Assembly (NCBI GenBank): GCA_036563245.1
Contig: DATCMU010000012.1
Span: 62,001 to 126,000, forward strand
DNA from: DATCMU01 sp036563245
GTDB lineage: Bacteria; Pseudomonadota; Alphaproteobacteria; Rhizobiales; Devosiaceae
Direction: 5' to 3'
Length of the DNA stretch: 64,000 bases
Shown here: piece after piece, positions 43,694-53,277 of the stretch
How the letters are laid out: each line of letters starts with the position of its first letter
How positions within the stretch are numbered: position 1 is the first letter of the stretch
Position numbers and translations under genes: made by a program
The notes under the pieces: generated by a model
What the model saw: the letters and a program-made list of their open reading frames with translations, nothing else
What the model was told of the DNA's origin: nothing
Database searches by the model: none

Positions 43694-44299
43694 TCACTGT
43701 CCTTTCACCACCTGGGCGACCGCGTCGCGCGCGGCCTTGGCGGTCACCTTGCCCGAAAGCCGGGTCACGATGGCGGCTGCGGTGTCCGCGGCAATCTCGT
43801 CCACATGATCCAGGGCTTCTGCCTTGGTCTGCTGGATACGGCTTTCCGCTGCAGCCATCTTCTTGGCGAGTTCCGTCTCCACCTTCGAACGCTTCTCGTC
43901 GAGATCGGCCTTGATGCTGCCGCGCGTCTTCTCGGCGATTTCATGCGCCTTGCTGCGGGCCTCGGCAAGTTCGGTCTCATAGGAGGCGATTGCCTGGTCG
44001 GTCTTTTGCTTGAGCCGATCCGCCTCGGCGAGATCGCCTTCGATGCGGTCGCGGCGAACCTCGAGGATTTCCCCGATGCGTGGCAGCGCCATCCGGCTCA
44101 TCAGCACGTAGAGCACGCCGAATGTGATCGCCAGCCACAGGATCTGCGAGGGGAACGTCGTCGCATCGAAAGGCGGGAAGGCCTCGGTATGCGCGGCGCC
44201 CGACACTTCGGTAGTGGCGTGCGTCTGACCCTGCGTACCGGTCGTGTCCTGAACGGTATGCCCAGTGTCTTCCGTCTGGCTAATCTGTTGGCCGGCCAT
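43694..44299 (-). CDS. atpF': ATP synthase Fo subunit b'
   Basis: This 201-residue second stator subunit is typical of alphaproteobacteria and photosynthetic lineages. A hydrophilic Thr/Gln-rich N-terminal stretch (1-45) precedes one membrane helix (about 50-70, with W-L-A-I-T-F-G-V-L-Y) and a long coiled coil. The ATG at 44299 is preferred over the TTG at 44305. There is a 115-base gap to the c subunit gene in which I see no gene. Confidence 0.92.
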   Translation of the reverse strand: MAGQQISQTEDTGHTVQDTTGTQGQTHATTEVSGAAHTEAFPPFDATTFPSQILWLAITFGVLYVLMSRMALPRIGEILEVRRDRIEGDLAEADRLKQKTDQAIASYETELAEARSKAHEIAEKTRGSIKADLDEKRSKVETELAKKMAAAESRIQQTKAEALDHVDEIAADTAAAIVTRLSGKVTAKAARDAVAQVVKGQ

Positions 44300-44414
44300 G
44301 TTCAATTACCCGCTGGCAAAGTCCAGGTCCGCCACCAACCGGCAGCGAACAGGGCAACGGCAGCCGCGGGAAACGTGCCCCGGCCGCCGTCGTGCTCGTC
44401 GTGTCCTGCTCGAA

Positions 44415-44642
44415 CTAGATCGCGAACAGAAGCAGAAGGGCGATCAGGAACGAAAAGATGCCCAGGGCTTCGGTCACGGCGAAACCGAAGATCAGGTTGC
44501 CGAACTGGCTCTGCGCGGCAGAGGGATTGCGCAGGGCGCCCGACAGGAAGTTGCCGAAGATGTTGCCCACGCCAATGGCGGCACCGCCAAGGCCCAGACA
44601 GGCAATACCGGCACCGATCAACTTCGCAGCTTCTGCGTCCAT
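44415..44642 (-). CDS. atpE: ATP synthase Fo subunit c
   Basis: This 75-residue proteolipid forms two helices joined by the polar loop R-N-P-S-A. The proton-carrying glutamate is E58 in V-T-E-A-L-G-I-F. The ring it builds converts proton flow into rotation. There is no Na+-site signature. Confidence 0.97.
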   Translation of the reverse strand: MDAEAAKLIGAGIACLGLGGAAIGVGNIFGNFLSGALRNPSAAQSQFGNLIFGFAVTEALGIFSFLIALLLLFAI

Positions 44643-44729
44643 GTTGTGCTCCTTTCAAAAGCTCGAATTCGTTGTTGTTGCGTTGTGCGGTGAACAGTCA
44701 CCGCGGATAGGGGAAAACTCCGACCGGTC

Positions 44730-45512
44730 CTAGTGAGCGGGATGGATCGCGTCGTTGATATACATCGCGGTCAGCACCGCGAAAACGAAAGCCTGCAGCG
44801 CCGCCACGAGGAATTCGAGCGCCGTCAGCGCCACCACCATGGCGAGCGGCAGCGCCGCCCCGACCACGCCGATCAGGTCCAGCGAACTGAGCATCACCAC
44901 GAAGCCCGCGAAGACCTTGAGCGTGATATGACCCGCCAGCATGTTGGCGAACAGACGAACCGACAGGGAAATCGGACGCGACAGGAACGACACGATCTCG
45001 ATCGGGACCACGATGGGCAGGATATATCCGGGAACGCCGCTCGGTACGAACAGCTTGAGGAACTTCAGCCCGTTGCGCATGAACCCGTAGACGATCACCA
45101 CGGCCATGACCAGTATCGCCAGGGCAAAGGTCACGATGATGTGGCTTGTCACGGTGAAGAAGAAGGGCACAAGCCCGAAAAGGTTCGCCACCAGCACGAA
45201 CATGAAGATCGAGAACACGAAGGGGAAGAACTTCATCCCCTCGTTGCCGGCTGCCGACCGGACCATGTTGGCCACGAACTCGTAGAGCATCTCTGACAGA
45301 AGCTGCAGCCGTCCTGGAACCAGTCCACGCCCCGCCGTCGACAGCATCAGGTAGCCCGCGATCAGGGTGACCGCCAGAACCATGAAGAATGCGGAATTGG
45401 TGAACGCAATCTCGACGCCACTCCCCGCCTCGCCGTTCCCCCCGAAGGTCCCGAACGAGAACAGGTTGTGAATCAGGAACTGATGGATCGGTTCAATTGC
45501 TTTTTCGGACAC
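44730..45512 (-). CDS. atpB: ATP synthase Fo subunit a
   Basis: This 260-residue membrane subunit provides the two proton half-channels next to the c ring. The essential arginine lies in the segment P-I-S-L-S-V-R-L-F-A-N-M-L-A-G-H. Five to six helices are predicted. It lies 23 bases downstream of atpI. Confidence 0.97.
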   Translation of the reverse strand: MSEKAIEPIHQFLIHNLFSFGTFGGNGEAGSGVEIAFTNSAFFMVLAVTLIAGYLMLSTAGRGLVPGRLQLLSEMLYEFVANMVRSAAGNEGMKFFPFVFSIFMFVLVANLFGLVPFFFTVTSHIIVTFALAILVMAVVIVYGFMRNGLKFLKLFVPSGVPGYILPIVVPIEIVSFLSRPISLSVRLFANMLAGHITLKVFAGFVVMLSSLDLIGVVGAALPLAMVVALTALEFLVAALQAFVFAVLTAMYINDAIHPAH

Positions 45513-45535
45513 GCCTCAGCCCTTTGCCTAACCCG

Positions 45536-45919
45536 TCACTGGTCGTCTTCGTCATCGTCCGGCACAGGGCCGGTATCCTCGAACTGCGAGGCCGCGGCAT
45601 TCAGCTCCGCCGCCGCCCGCAGCACATTCAACACCCCGGCCGCGAAGCCGATCATCAGCATCACGATCAGCGCCCAGGGGCTGGACCCCACGAGCACGTC
45701 GATCGTGTATCCGATCGCCGCGCCGACGATGATCGCCGCAAAGAACTCCGTCGCCAGCCGGTATGCGCGTCCGGCGCCGGTCCATTCATTGCGTTTCGCC
45801 GTCTCGGCGGCGGCCTTGCCAAGCCGTGTGCCGCGTGCCCGGCGGATTCGTTCTCCCAGATCGCCGATTCTCGATCGATCGTCCTGGTCGTTATCCGGAC
45901 CTCTTGCGTCTTGCGGCAT
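45536..45919 (-). CDS. atpI: ATP synthase protein I (AtpI)
   Basis: This 127-residue first gene product of the Fo operon has two helices (about 55-75 and 82-105) with G-A-A-I-G-Y-T-I-D and flanking charged tails. AtpI assists c-ring assembly or Mg2+ supply in other bacteria. The ATG at 45919 is chosen; ATGs further upstream (45988) would add an atypical extension. The 199 bases upstream, shared with the smc 3' end, must hold the operon promoter. Confidence 0.87.
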   Translation of the reverse strand: MPQDARGPDNDQDDRSRIGDLGERIRRARGTRLGKAAAETAKRNEWTGAGRAYRLATEFFAAIIVGAAIGYTIDVLVGSSPWALIVMLMIGFAAGVLNVLRAAAELNAAASQFEDTGPVPDDDEDDQ

Positions 45920-46118
45920 CTGCGCGCGCTCCCCGCCGATCCAGCTATCCTGCCTGTTGAGGAAACCCCTCAAAACCGCGCGCACCATAGTGAGTGCCGG
46001 TGCGGGTGTCAAGCTAGCCAGAGGTCGTATAAGCAATTGAAATTTCTGGATATTTTCCTCGAGCACAGTGCTGCGGCAACGAGTCCACATTCTTGCCGCA
46101 AAAAGGGCGTTCGCGCAT

Positions 46119-49100
46119 TCAGCCTGCTTCGCGCACGGCCTGGGCTCCCTTCAGGTCCACCGAAACGAGCTGGCTCACCCCTTTTTCGGCCATGGTCACG
46201 CCGAAAAGACGGTCGGCGCGGGCCATGGTGATCGGATTGTGGGTGATGACCACGAAGCGCGTTTCGGTGCGCTCGCACATGGTATCGAGCAGGTTGCAGA
46301 ACCTTTCCACATTGGCATCGTCGAGCGGGGCATCCACTTCATCAAGCACGCAGATCGGGGCGGGATTGGTCAGGAATACCGCAAAGATCAGGGACATCGC
46401 GGTCAGCGCCTGTTCGCCGCCCGACAGAAGGGTCATCGTCTGCGGCTTCTTGCCGGGCGGGCGCGCGATGATTTCAAGCCCGGCTTCGAGCGGGTCGTCG
46501 CTCTCGACGAAGGTCAGCTCCGCGGTGCCGCCACCGAACAGCGAGGTGAACAGGTCCTGGAAGTGCCCGTTCACGACGGCGAAGGCCTCGTTCAGCCGCG
46601 CGCGCCCTTCGCGGTTGAGGCTGGAAATCCCGGTGCGCAGCTTGGCGATCGCGGCGATCAGGTCTTCGCGGTCCTTGACCATGGTCTCAAGGCGCTCCTG
46701 CACCTCCTCGGCCTCGCGTTCGGCCATCAGATTGACCCCGCCCAGCCGCTCGCGCTCCGCCTTCAACCGCTCGATGCGCGATTCAACCTGCGATTCGGGC
46801 GGCAGGCTTTCCTCGGGTTTGAGCCCGGCGACCTCGGCGGTCCGGCTTGCCGGAATCGACAAGGCCTCGCTCACGGCGCGCTCAATCTGCTGGCGCTGGG
46901 CGATGTTCGCCTTGAGACGTTCCTCGACGCGCGCCATCTCGGCCCGAACGCCGGACAGGGCCTCGGTGGCGGCCTTTGCCGCCCGATCCTTCTCCCGATG
47001 CGAGGTTTGCGCCTCCGCCATGCGATCCGAAGCGGTCTTGTGATCGAGCCGTGCCTCGGCGATCTCCGCATCGAGCGCCGCGCGGCGCTCCGCAAATCCG
47101 TCCGGCGTCATGGCCAGTGCCTCAAGCTCGGCGCCTACTTCCGCCGCGCGCGATCTGAGCGTCTCGAGCTGGCGCTGCGCACCTTCCGCCCGCCGCCGCC
47201 AGCTTTCGGTTTCGCTCTCGATCTGGCGCAGGCGGCCAGTGCGCAACTGCGCCGCATTTTCGAAACCGCCCAGCTTGAGCCGCGCCTGCTCGGCCGCATC
47301 CTTGCACCTGTTCAGTTCATTCTGCAGGCCCTGCAACGTCTCGCCCGCATTGGCCTCGTCGCCGGCTTCCTCCAGTGCGATCCGCGCGTCCGCGGCAATG
47401 GCTTCGGCTTCGGCAAGGCTGGAACCGAGCCGAACCTGGGCTTCCTCCAGCGCCCCCCGGCGGCTGGTCAATTCAACCATCCGGTGCTGCGCGGCATCGA
47501 GGCCTTTTTGCGCCTCGGCAATCGCATGCTGGGCGGCGCGCCATTCGTCGCGGCGGGCCTTCTCTGCCTCGCGCGCTGCATCCAGGTTGGACTTCAGCCG
47601 TCCGACCTTTTGGGTCTCGCTTGTTCGCCTTTGACGTGCCGCGGCGATCTCGGCGTCGAGATCGGCGAGCCGGTTGCGTTGGGAAAGCCTTTGCGCGGCT
47701 GCGGTCGGCGCGTCGGCCGCCGCCACAAGCCCGTCCCACCGCCACAGCGCGCCATCGATTGTCACCAGCCGCTGCCCGGGGTGCAGGGTGTGCATGAGGA
47801 TTGGTCCGTCCTCGGCGCTCACCAGCCCGATCTGCCGCAGGCGGCGCGCCAGAAGGTCCGATCCGGTCACGAAGTCTGAAAGCGGTTTGGCGCCTGCCGG
47901 CAGGGGCGGGTCGTCTTCAGGACCCGATGCCAGCGCCCAGTGAATCGGCGCGCCGCTATCCGCCGACGCCTCCAGGTCATCGCCCAGAGCCGCGCCTAGC
48001 GCCATTTCATATCCCGCCGCGACCTTGAGCTGGTCGACGATCGCGGGCCACAGCGACCCGCCATCCACATTGAGCACCCGCGCCAGCGTGCGCGCCTCGG
48101 CTTCGAGTTGGCCCAGATCTGCGTCGATTTCGGCGAGCCGGGGACGCGCGAGATCCAGTTCTGATTCTGCTGCCTGCCGCGCCTCCTCTGCTGCAAGCGC
48201 CGAGATTTCGGCGGTCGCCGCCAGGCTTTGGGCCGTCTCCAGTGCCGCCCGGTTGCCCGCGACAGCCGCGTCGGCTTCGACACTGGCGCTCAGCCGCGCC
48301 GCTTCGCTCTCCACCTCGGTGATCTGCTGTCTCAACCGCCCGGCACGCGCGGTCGCATCCTCGACGCTGCGAATCAGTTGCGCCCGGCGCGCCCGCAACT
48401 GCGCAAGCTCCTCGGTCGCTGCCTGCACCCTGGCTTCGGCTGCGTTCAGGGCTTCGCGCGCGGCCTCGGCCTGCTGGCGGGCCGACCCAGCGGCCTCGTG
48501 TTCCTTTTCGGCGTCGCGCTTCAGCGCCGCCCGTTCCTCGTCGAATCGCGCAAGCAGTTCCTCGCTTTCCCTGACCAGCGCGCCTTCGCGCTCCGCATCC
48601 CCCGCGATCTGTGCCGCGCGCTCGGTGAGTTCGACCCGCCGCCGGTCTGCACGTCGGGCCTCGTCTTCGAGTTGATCGCGCAATATCGTCAGGCGCTGCA
48701 ATGCGGCACCCGCTGCTGCCTCCCGGTTGCGCAGCGGCTCCAAAGCCTCCTCGGCGATCTCGAGCGCCTTGGCGGCGCTGCGCTCGGCATGGGTTGCATC
48801 GGCAAGCTGGCCGATCAGGCGGGCCTGCGCCGCCTCGGTCTCCTTCTCCGCGAAGCGGGCCGCCACCCAGCGGATATGATAGAGCAGCGCCTCGGCCTTG
48901 CGGATGTCCCCCGAGATTGAACGATAGCGGGTGGCCTGCCGCGCCTGGCGCTTGAGGGTTTCGAGCTGCTGTTCGACCTGGGCGACGATGTCGTCGACCC
49001 GTTCCAGGTTCTGTTCGGCCGCCCTCAAACGCAGTTCCGCCTCGTGCCGGCGCGAGTGCAGGCCCGAAATGCCCGCCGCCTCTTCGAGAAGCGCCCGGCG

Positions 49101-49577
49101 CTGTTGGGGCTTGGCCGCAATCAATTCGCCAATCTGGCCCTGGCGCACCAGGGCGGGGGAATGCGCGCCGGTGGAGGCATCGGCGAACAGAAGCTGCACG
49201 TCGCGTGCCCTGACCTCGCGCCCGTTCACACGGTAGACGGATCCCGCCTCGCGTTCGATCCTGCGGGTGACCTCGAGGACGTCTGCATTGTTCAATGGGG
49301 CGGGCGCCGTGCGGTCGGTATTGTCGAGCACCAGCGTGACTTCGGCCGAATTGCGTCCCGGCCGCCCGCCCGAACCTGAAAAGATCACGTCGTCCATGCC
49401 GGAGGCGCGCATTGCCTTGTACGAGCTCTCGCCCATCACCCAGCGCAGGGCCTCGACCAGATTGGACTTGCCGCACCCGTTCGGCCCGACGACGCCGGTC
49501 AGGCCCGGCTCGAGATGCAATTCGGTCGGGTCGCAAAATGATTTGAACCCGGTGATCCTGAGACGGGAAAACTTCAT
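46119..49577 (-). CDS. smc: Chromosome segregation protein SMC
   Basis: This 1152-residue ATPase loops and organises chromosomes with ScpA/ScpB. It has an N-terminal head with Walker A G-P-N-G-C-G-K-S-N, two long coiled-coil arms (roughly 165-470 and 640-980) around a hinge, and a C-terminal head with signature L-S-G-G-E-Q and Walker B C-V-L-D-E-V-D-A-P-L-D-D. The ATG at 49577 gives M-K-F-S-R-L-R-I-T-G-F-K-S-F, the standard start. Length and order are normal. Confidence 0.97.
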   Translation of the reverse strand: MKFSRLRITGFKSFCDPTELHLEPGLTGVVGPNGCGKSNLVEALRWVMGESSYKAMRASGMDDVIFSGSGGRPGRNSAEVTLVLDNTDRTAPAPLNNADVLEVTRRIEREAGSVYRVNGREVRARDVQLLFADASTGAHSPALVRQGQIGELIAAKPQQRRALLEEAAGISGLHSRRHEAELRLRAAEQNLERVDDIVAQVEQQLETLKRQARQATRYRSISGDIRKAEALLYHIRWVAARFAEKETEAAQARLIGQLADATHAERSAAKALEIAEEALEPLRNREAAAGAALQRLTILRDQLEDEARRADRRRVELTERAAQIAGDAEREGALVRESEELLARFDEERAALKRDAEKEHEAAGSARQQAEAAREALNAAEARVQAATEELAQLRARRAQLIRSVEDATARAGRLRQQITEVESEAARLSASVEADAAVAGNRAALETAQSLAATAEISALAAEEARQAAESELDLARPRLAEIDADLGQLEAEARTLARVLNVDGGSLWPAIVDQLKVAAGYEMALGAALGDDLEASADSGAPIHWALASGPEDDPPLPAGAKPLSDFVTGSDLLARRLRQIGLVSAEDGPILMHTLHPGQRLVTIDGALWRWDGLVAAADAPTAAAQRLSQRNRLADLDAEIAAARQRRTSETQKVGRLKSNLDAAREAEKARRDEWRAAQHAIAEAQKGLDAAQHRMVELTSRRGALEEAQVRLGSSLAEAEAIAADARIALEEAGDEANAGETLQGLQNELNRCKDAAEQARLKLGGFENAAQLRTGRLRQIESETESWRRRAEGAQRQLETLRSRAAEVGAELEALAMTPDGFAERRAALDAEIAEARLDHKTASDRMAEAQTSHREKDRAAKAATEALSGVRAEMARVEERLKANIAQRQQIERAVSEALSIPASRTAEVAGLKPEESLPPESQVESRIERLKAERERLGGVNLMAEREAEEVQERLETMVKDREDLIAAIAKLRTGISSLNREGRARLNEAFAVVNGHFQDLFTSLFGGGTAELTFVESDDPLEAGLEIIARPPGKKPQTMTLLSGGEQALTAMSLIFAVFLTNPAPICVLDEVDAPLDDANVERFCNLLDTMCERTETRFVVITHNPITMARADRLFGVTMAEKGVSQLVSVDLKGAQAVREAG

Positions 49578-49641
49578 GCGCGCCCTCGATCTTCGCGGAC
49601 GCGCATGAAAGACCCGGATGGGGAGCGAACAATGCAAGGCA

Positions 49642-49660
49642 GCGCCGGAAGCTCCGGCGC
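49642..49660 (-). terminator. Hairpin between dsbA-like gene and smc
   Basis: GCGCCGGA (49642-49649) and TCCGGCGC (49653-49660) form a perfect 8-bp stem with an AGC loop, 10 bases after the stop of the thioredoxin-fold gene. No real T-run follows on the minus strand, so this is a weak terminator or attenuator candidate before smc. Confidence 0.4.
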
Positions 49661-49670
49661 CGGTCGATCG

Positions 49671-50312
49671 CTAGAGCAGCGGATCGATTTCCTTTGCAAG
49701 GTCGTCAATACTCAGTTCTCCCGACAACATCTTGCCGTTCACATAGAAAGTCGGTGTGCCTTCGAGGCCGAACTCGGTGCCTGCCTGGTCACGCAACTTC
49801 ACCAGATTGTTGTACATATCCTGATTCGTCAGCACGCCCTGATAGGTTTCCTCTGTAAACCCCAGCTGCAATGCAGTGCTTTTCAACAGATCTCCGGGCT
49901 TGTCGGTGGCGTACAACTGGTCCTGGATGGTGAACATCACGTCCACGACATGCTGGCTGTCCTGCGCGGTTAGCGCCAGCATCCATTCCAGCATGTCGAT
50001 GTTGTCGCGCGGATAGGGCCTCAGGATATAGCGGATCTTGCCGGTGTCGATATAGCGCGACTTGACCTCGGGGAAGGTGTTGGCGTTGAAGCGCATGCAA
50101 TGCGGGCAGGTGAGCGAAGCGTATTCGATCACCGTGACCTTTGCGTCCGCAGGCCCGAGCACGATCTTGTCGGGGATCCCGGCGGGCGCCATCAGCTTGA
50201 GCATCGGGTAGAGGTCGCCGTCCTTGGCCAGCGCGGGTACGGACAACCCGGCGGCGCCGGCAATGGGAAGGGTGGCGAGCAGGGCGAGGGTTTGTCTGCG
50301 TGAAAGGGTCAA
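49671..50312 (-). CDS. DsbA family thiol:disulfide oxidoreductase
   Basis: This 213-residue periplasmic thioredoxin-fold protein has active site C-P-H-C and cis-proline loop G-T-P-T-F. The N-terminus is a signal peptide with S-R-R-Q-T-L-A-L-L, close to a Tat motif, ending A-L-A-K. It resembles the DsbA/ScsC/BdbD-like proteins that alphaproteobacteria encode between a DUF721 gene and smc. It is probably co-transcribed from the DUF721 gene. Confidence 0.93.
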   Translation of the reverse strand: MTLSRRQTLALLATLPIAGAAGLSVPALAKDGDLYPMLKLMAPAGIPDKIVLGPADAKVTVIEYASLTCPHCMRFNANTFPEVKSRYIDTGKIRYILRPYPRDNIDMLEWMLALTAQDSQHVVDVMFTIQDQLYATDKPGDLLKSTALQLGFTEETYQGVLTNQDMYNNLVKLRDQAGTEFGLEGTPTFYVNGKMLSGELSIDDLAKEIDPLL

Positions 50313-50423
50313 GGTGGGGCTCCAATCGATGTTTGCATGGAAAACTACTCAAGCCGCGCCAATGAGCAAGTGCAAAGCGCCTGAAGCCGGTCAACACGCG
50401 GTGAACGGCCGCTTTTGCAAAAC

Positions 50424-50930
50424 CTAGTCGCGCTTTCTGCGTCTGGCCATGCCCTGGCCCAGCCGACTGAGGGCAGAGCGCACGCCATCATCGCGAATGT
50501 CGGCGACCGCACGATCGATCCTCGCCTTCTCCTGCGGCTCGAGTTGCACTTCAGACTGCCGCTTTTCCGGTGAACCGGGCCTGAACGGCTCCGCGGCCAT
50601 GCGCACCCGCCCCACCAGCACATAGCCGAAATAGCGGTTGATCGCCCCGGCAATGGCTGTTTCCTCATGCGCCAGTGCCAGCGCGTGCGACGCCGCACAG
50701 CGCAGATAGAGCGTCGCGCCCTCGGCCCCGGCTTCCCCCCGGGGCCAGGTCAGCCGGTCCGGGGCCGCCACCTTGTCATATGGGTGCGGCGCGATATCGG
50801 CCCAGCGCGCCACAATGTCCCTGCTGGCAAAGCCGCGCCGCTGAAACACCGGGTCCAGCGCCTTTGTAATGGCTTCGCTGACACTGACTGTCCTGTTGAG
50901 GCGCTTGGTTTGTTCGGTCTTGCTGGTCAT
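50424..50930 (-). CDS. DUF721 domain-containing protein (DciA-like)
   Basis: This 168-residue protein has the DUF721 region (about 15-110), with W-A-D-I-A-P-H-P-Y and L-Y-L-R-C-A-A-S-H-A-L-A-L-A. DUF721 includes DciA, the ancestral loader of the replicative helicase DnaB, so a replication role is plausible. The C-terminus is charged. The start is the ATG at 50930; the in-frame open region further upstream overlaps mutY on the opposite strand and is not coding. Confidence 0.8.
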   Translation of the reverse strand: MTSKTEQTKRLNRTVSVSEAITKALDPVFQRRGFASRDIVARWADIAPHPYDKVAAPDRLTWPRGEAGAEGATLYLRCAASHALALAHEETAIAGAINRYFGYVLVGRVRMAAEPFRPGSPEKRQSEVQLEPQEKARIDRAVADIRDDGVRSALSRLGQGMARRRKRD

Positions 50931-50990
50931 GGGGTCCGGATCGCGGCGCGCTTGCCAAGTGCGCCGGCCTGCGCTTGAGATGCCGACATC

Positions 50991-52115
50991 ATGCCCCATA
51001 AGACACCGATTCAAAAGCTCTTGCCGCTCAACCTCGACACCGGCGCCTTGCTTGACTGGTATGATGCCAGCGCCCGCACACTGCCCTGGCGGGTCGGGCC
51101 GGCGGCGCGGGGGGGCGGAATGCGCCCCGATCCCTATCGTGTCTGGCTCTCCGAAGTGATGTTGCAGCAGACCACGGTCGCGGCCGTCGTCGAGTATTAC
51201 CTGCACTTCACCAGGCGGTGGCCGTCCGTGGGGGACCTCGCCGAAGCCCCGCTCGACGATGTGCTCGGCGCCTGGGCCGGTCTTGGTTATTACGCCAGGG
51301 CGCGCAATCTTCACGCCTGCGCCCGCGCAGTGGCGACACGACTGGGCGGGGTTTTTCCGCAGTCCTCCGCGGAGTTGATGACGCTCCCCGGCATCGGGCC
51401 CTATACGGCGGCGGCGATTGCCGCGATCTGCCACGACGAGAAGGTGCCTGTCCTTGATGGCAATGTGGAGCGCGTGCTGGCCCGGGTTCTCGCACTCAAC
51501 GTTCCGGTGCGCGACGCCAAGCCGCAATTGTGCGCGGCGCTCTCAACCCGCGTGCCCGAACGCGCCGGGGATTTCGCCCAGGCGATGATGGATCTTGGCG
51601 CAACGCTTTGCGCCCCGCGCCGCGCTCTTTGCGATCGCTGTCCGCTTTCGGGCGGCTGCCGGGCATTCGGTGCGGGGCGGCCGCTCGATTTCCCGGTGAA
51701 GCCGACCAGGGCGCAGCGCCCGACGCGCCACGGCCATGCCTTCGTGATCGTCAACAATGACGGCGCCGTCTGGTTGCGGCAGCGGCCTGACAAGGGCCTT
51801 CTGGCATCCATGACCGAGGTACCGGGAAGTACATGGGACGAGACCCCGACGCCGCCGGCCGGGCCGCTTGCCGCCGATTGGCGGCCCGCCGGCCACGTGA
51901 CGCATGTCTTCACCCATTTCCGTCTTGAACTCGACGTTTGGGCGGCCCGAAGCGATGAAGCGCCAGCAAGCGAGGGCTGGTGGGCATCCCCAAGGGAAGT
52001 GGCGCGCGCCGCGCTGCCGAGCCTTTATCGCAAGGTTCTCGCCGTGGCTGGCGTCGGACAGGACAAAGCGCAAAAGAAAACCGCCGGCCACAAGGACCGG
52101 CGGAGTTTGAACTGA
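50991..52115 (+). CDS. mutY: A/G-specific adenine glycosylase MutY
   Basis: MutY removes adenine paired with 8-oxoguanine. It has 374 residues: a helix-hairpin-helix domain with L-P-G-I-G-P-Y-T-A-A, the catalytic-type D in V-L-D-G-N-V-E-R-V, the Fe-S cluster cysteines (C-x6-C-x2-C-x5-C: L-C-D-R-C-P-L-S-G-G-C), and a C-terminal Nudix-like domain that senses 8-oxoG. It is divergent from the DUF721 gene and converges on ccrM. Confidence 0.95.
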   Translation: MPHKTPIQKLLPLNLDTGALLDWYDASARTLPWRVGPAARGGGMRPDPYRVWLSEVMLQQTTVAAVVEYYLHFTRRWPSVGDLAEAPLDDVLGAWAGLGYYARARNLHACARAVATRLGGVFPQSSAELMTLPGIGPYTAAAIAAICHDEKVPVLDGNVERVLARVLALNVPVRDAKPQLCAALSTRVPERAGDFAQAMMDLGATLCAPRRALCDRCPLSGGCRAFGAGRPLDFPVKPTRAQRPTRHGHAFVIVNNDGAVWLRQRPDKGLLASMTEVPGSTWDETPTPPAGPLAADWRPAGHVTHVFTHFRLELDVWAARSDEAPASEGWWASPREVARAALPSLYRKVLAVAGVGQDKAQKKTAGHKDRRSLN

Positions 52116-52134
52116 CGCGCTTGGAGGTCGCCGA

Positions 52135-53274
52135 TCAGGCGGGCACTTTTTCGAGCCTCGCCCGAACCTGGGAACGCAGATCGTCGATCGGCGCCAGGCT
52201 TTCGCCTTGATGGAGATGCCAGTAGGTCCACCCGTTGCAGGCTTCCAGGCCCTGCACCAGCGCACCTACCTTGTGGATCGAACCCGAATACGGCCCGCAG
52301 GCCAGCGAGCCATCGGCCCGCACCCTTGCCTTGTGGCGGCCCGAGGCATCGCAGAGTTCGGCGCCCGGCGAGATCAGGCCCTGCTCGATCAGGGACCCGA
52401 AGGGAACGCGGGGCTCTGCCCGTTTCGGCCGCGTGGTTTCCAGCGCGTCCGCCTTGCCCGGCTTGAGCGCGGCGATCCGCTTCAATGCTGCGTTGATATA
52501 GTCGGCTTCGCGTTCGATCCCGATGAAATGCCGCCCGAGCTTTTTCGCCACTGCGCCGGTGGTGCCGGTGCCAAAGAAGGGGTCGAGCACCACATCGCCT
52601 GGCTGCGTCGTCGCCATCAGGATGCGATAGAGCAGCGCTTCGGGCTTCTGGGTGGGGTGGACCTTGTCGTCGTTCTCGTTCTTGAGCCGCTCGTTGCCCG
52701 TGCAGATCGGGAACAGCCAGTCCGAACGCATCTGCGTGTCGCCGTTGGAGAGCTTGAGCGCCTCGTAGTTGAACGTGGGCCGGCTCTTCTGGCTCCTCGA
52801 CGCCCAGATCAGCGTCTCGTGGGCGTTGGTGAACCGGGTGCCACGGAAATTGGGCATGGGGTTGGACTTGCGCCACACGATGTCGTTGAGCAGCCAGAAC
52901 CCGATATCCTGCAGCGCGGTGCCGACCCGGAAGATGTTGTGATACGAGCCTATGACCCAGATCGCGCCATCCGGCTTGAGTATGCGGCGCGCGGCCTTGA
53001 GCCAGGCCCGGGTGAATTCATCATAGTGCGCGAAGCTGTCGAACTTGTCCCAGTCGTCGTCGACCGCATCGACGCGCGACTGGTCGGGGCGGGTGAGGCC
53101 TGCCTCCAGCTGCAGGTTGTATGGCGGATCGGCGAACACCAGGTCCACCGAGTCCGGTGGAAGGGCGTTCATGTGTTCGATGCAGTCCCCAACGAGGATG
53201 GTATCGATGGGCAACCCTTCGGCCTGCGGCTCTCGCCGCGAGCGCGGGGCTGCCTTACGCCCGGCGTTCAACAT
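52135..53274 (-). CDS. ccrM: CcrM-type DNA (adenine-N6) methyltransferase, GANTC
   Basis: This is a cell-cycle-regulated orphan methylase of 379 residues. The catalytic D-P-P-Y-N comes before the SAM loop F-F-G-T-G-T-T, the beta class order. The alphaproteobacterial insert and a C-terminal domain of about 90 residues (from about 285: F-G-S-L-I-E-Q-G-L-I-S-P-G) resemble CcrM, where that domain aids DNA recognition. No restriction endonuclease is adjacent. GANTC methylation times replication and transcription in Caulobacter and is essential in several rhizobia. Confidence 0.95.
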   Translation of the reverse strand: MLNAGRKAAPRSRREPQAEGLPIDTILVGDCIEHMNALPPDSVDLVFADPPYNLQLEAGLTRPDQSRVDAVDDDWDKFDSFAHYDEFTRAWLKAARRILKPDGAIWVIGSYHNIFRVGTALQDIGFWLLNDIVWRKSNPMPNFRGTRFTNAHETLIWASRSQKSRPTFNYEALKLSNGDTQMRSDWLFPICTGNERLKNENDDKVHPTQKPEALLYRILMATTQPGDVVLDPFFGTGTTGAVAKKLGRHFIGIEREADYINAALKRIAALKPGKADALETTRPKRAEPRVPFGSLIEQGLISPGAELCDASGRHKARVRADGSLACGPYSGSIHKVGALVQGLEACNGWTYWHLHQGESLAPIDDLRSQVRARLEKVPA

Positions 53275-53277
53275 ACG

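Noticed and set aside
46068..47879. 603-codon plus-strand open frame opposite smc
   Set aside because: It arises from the coiled-coil codon bias of smc; no protein-family features.
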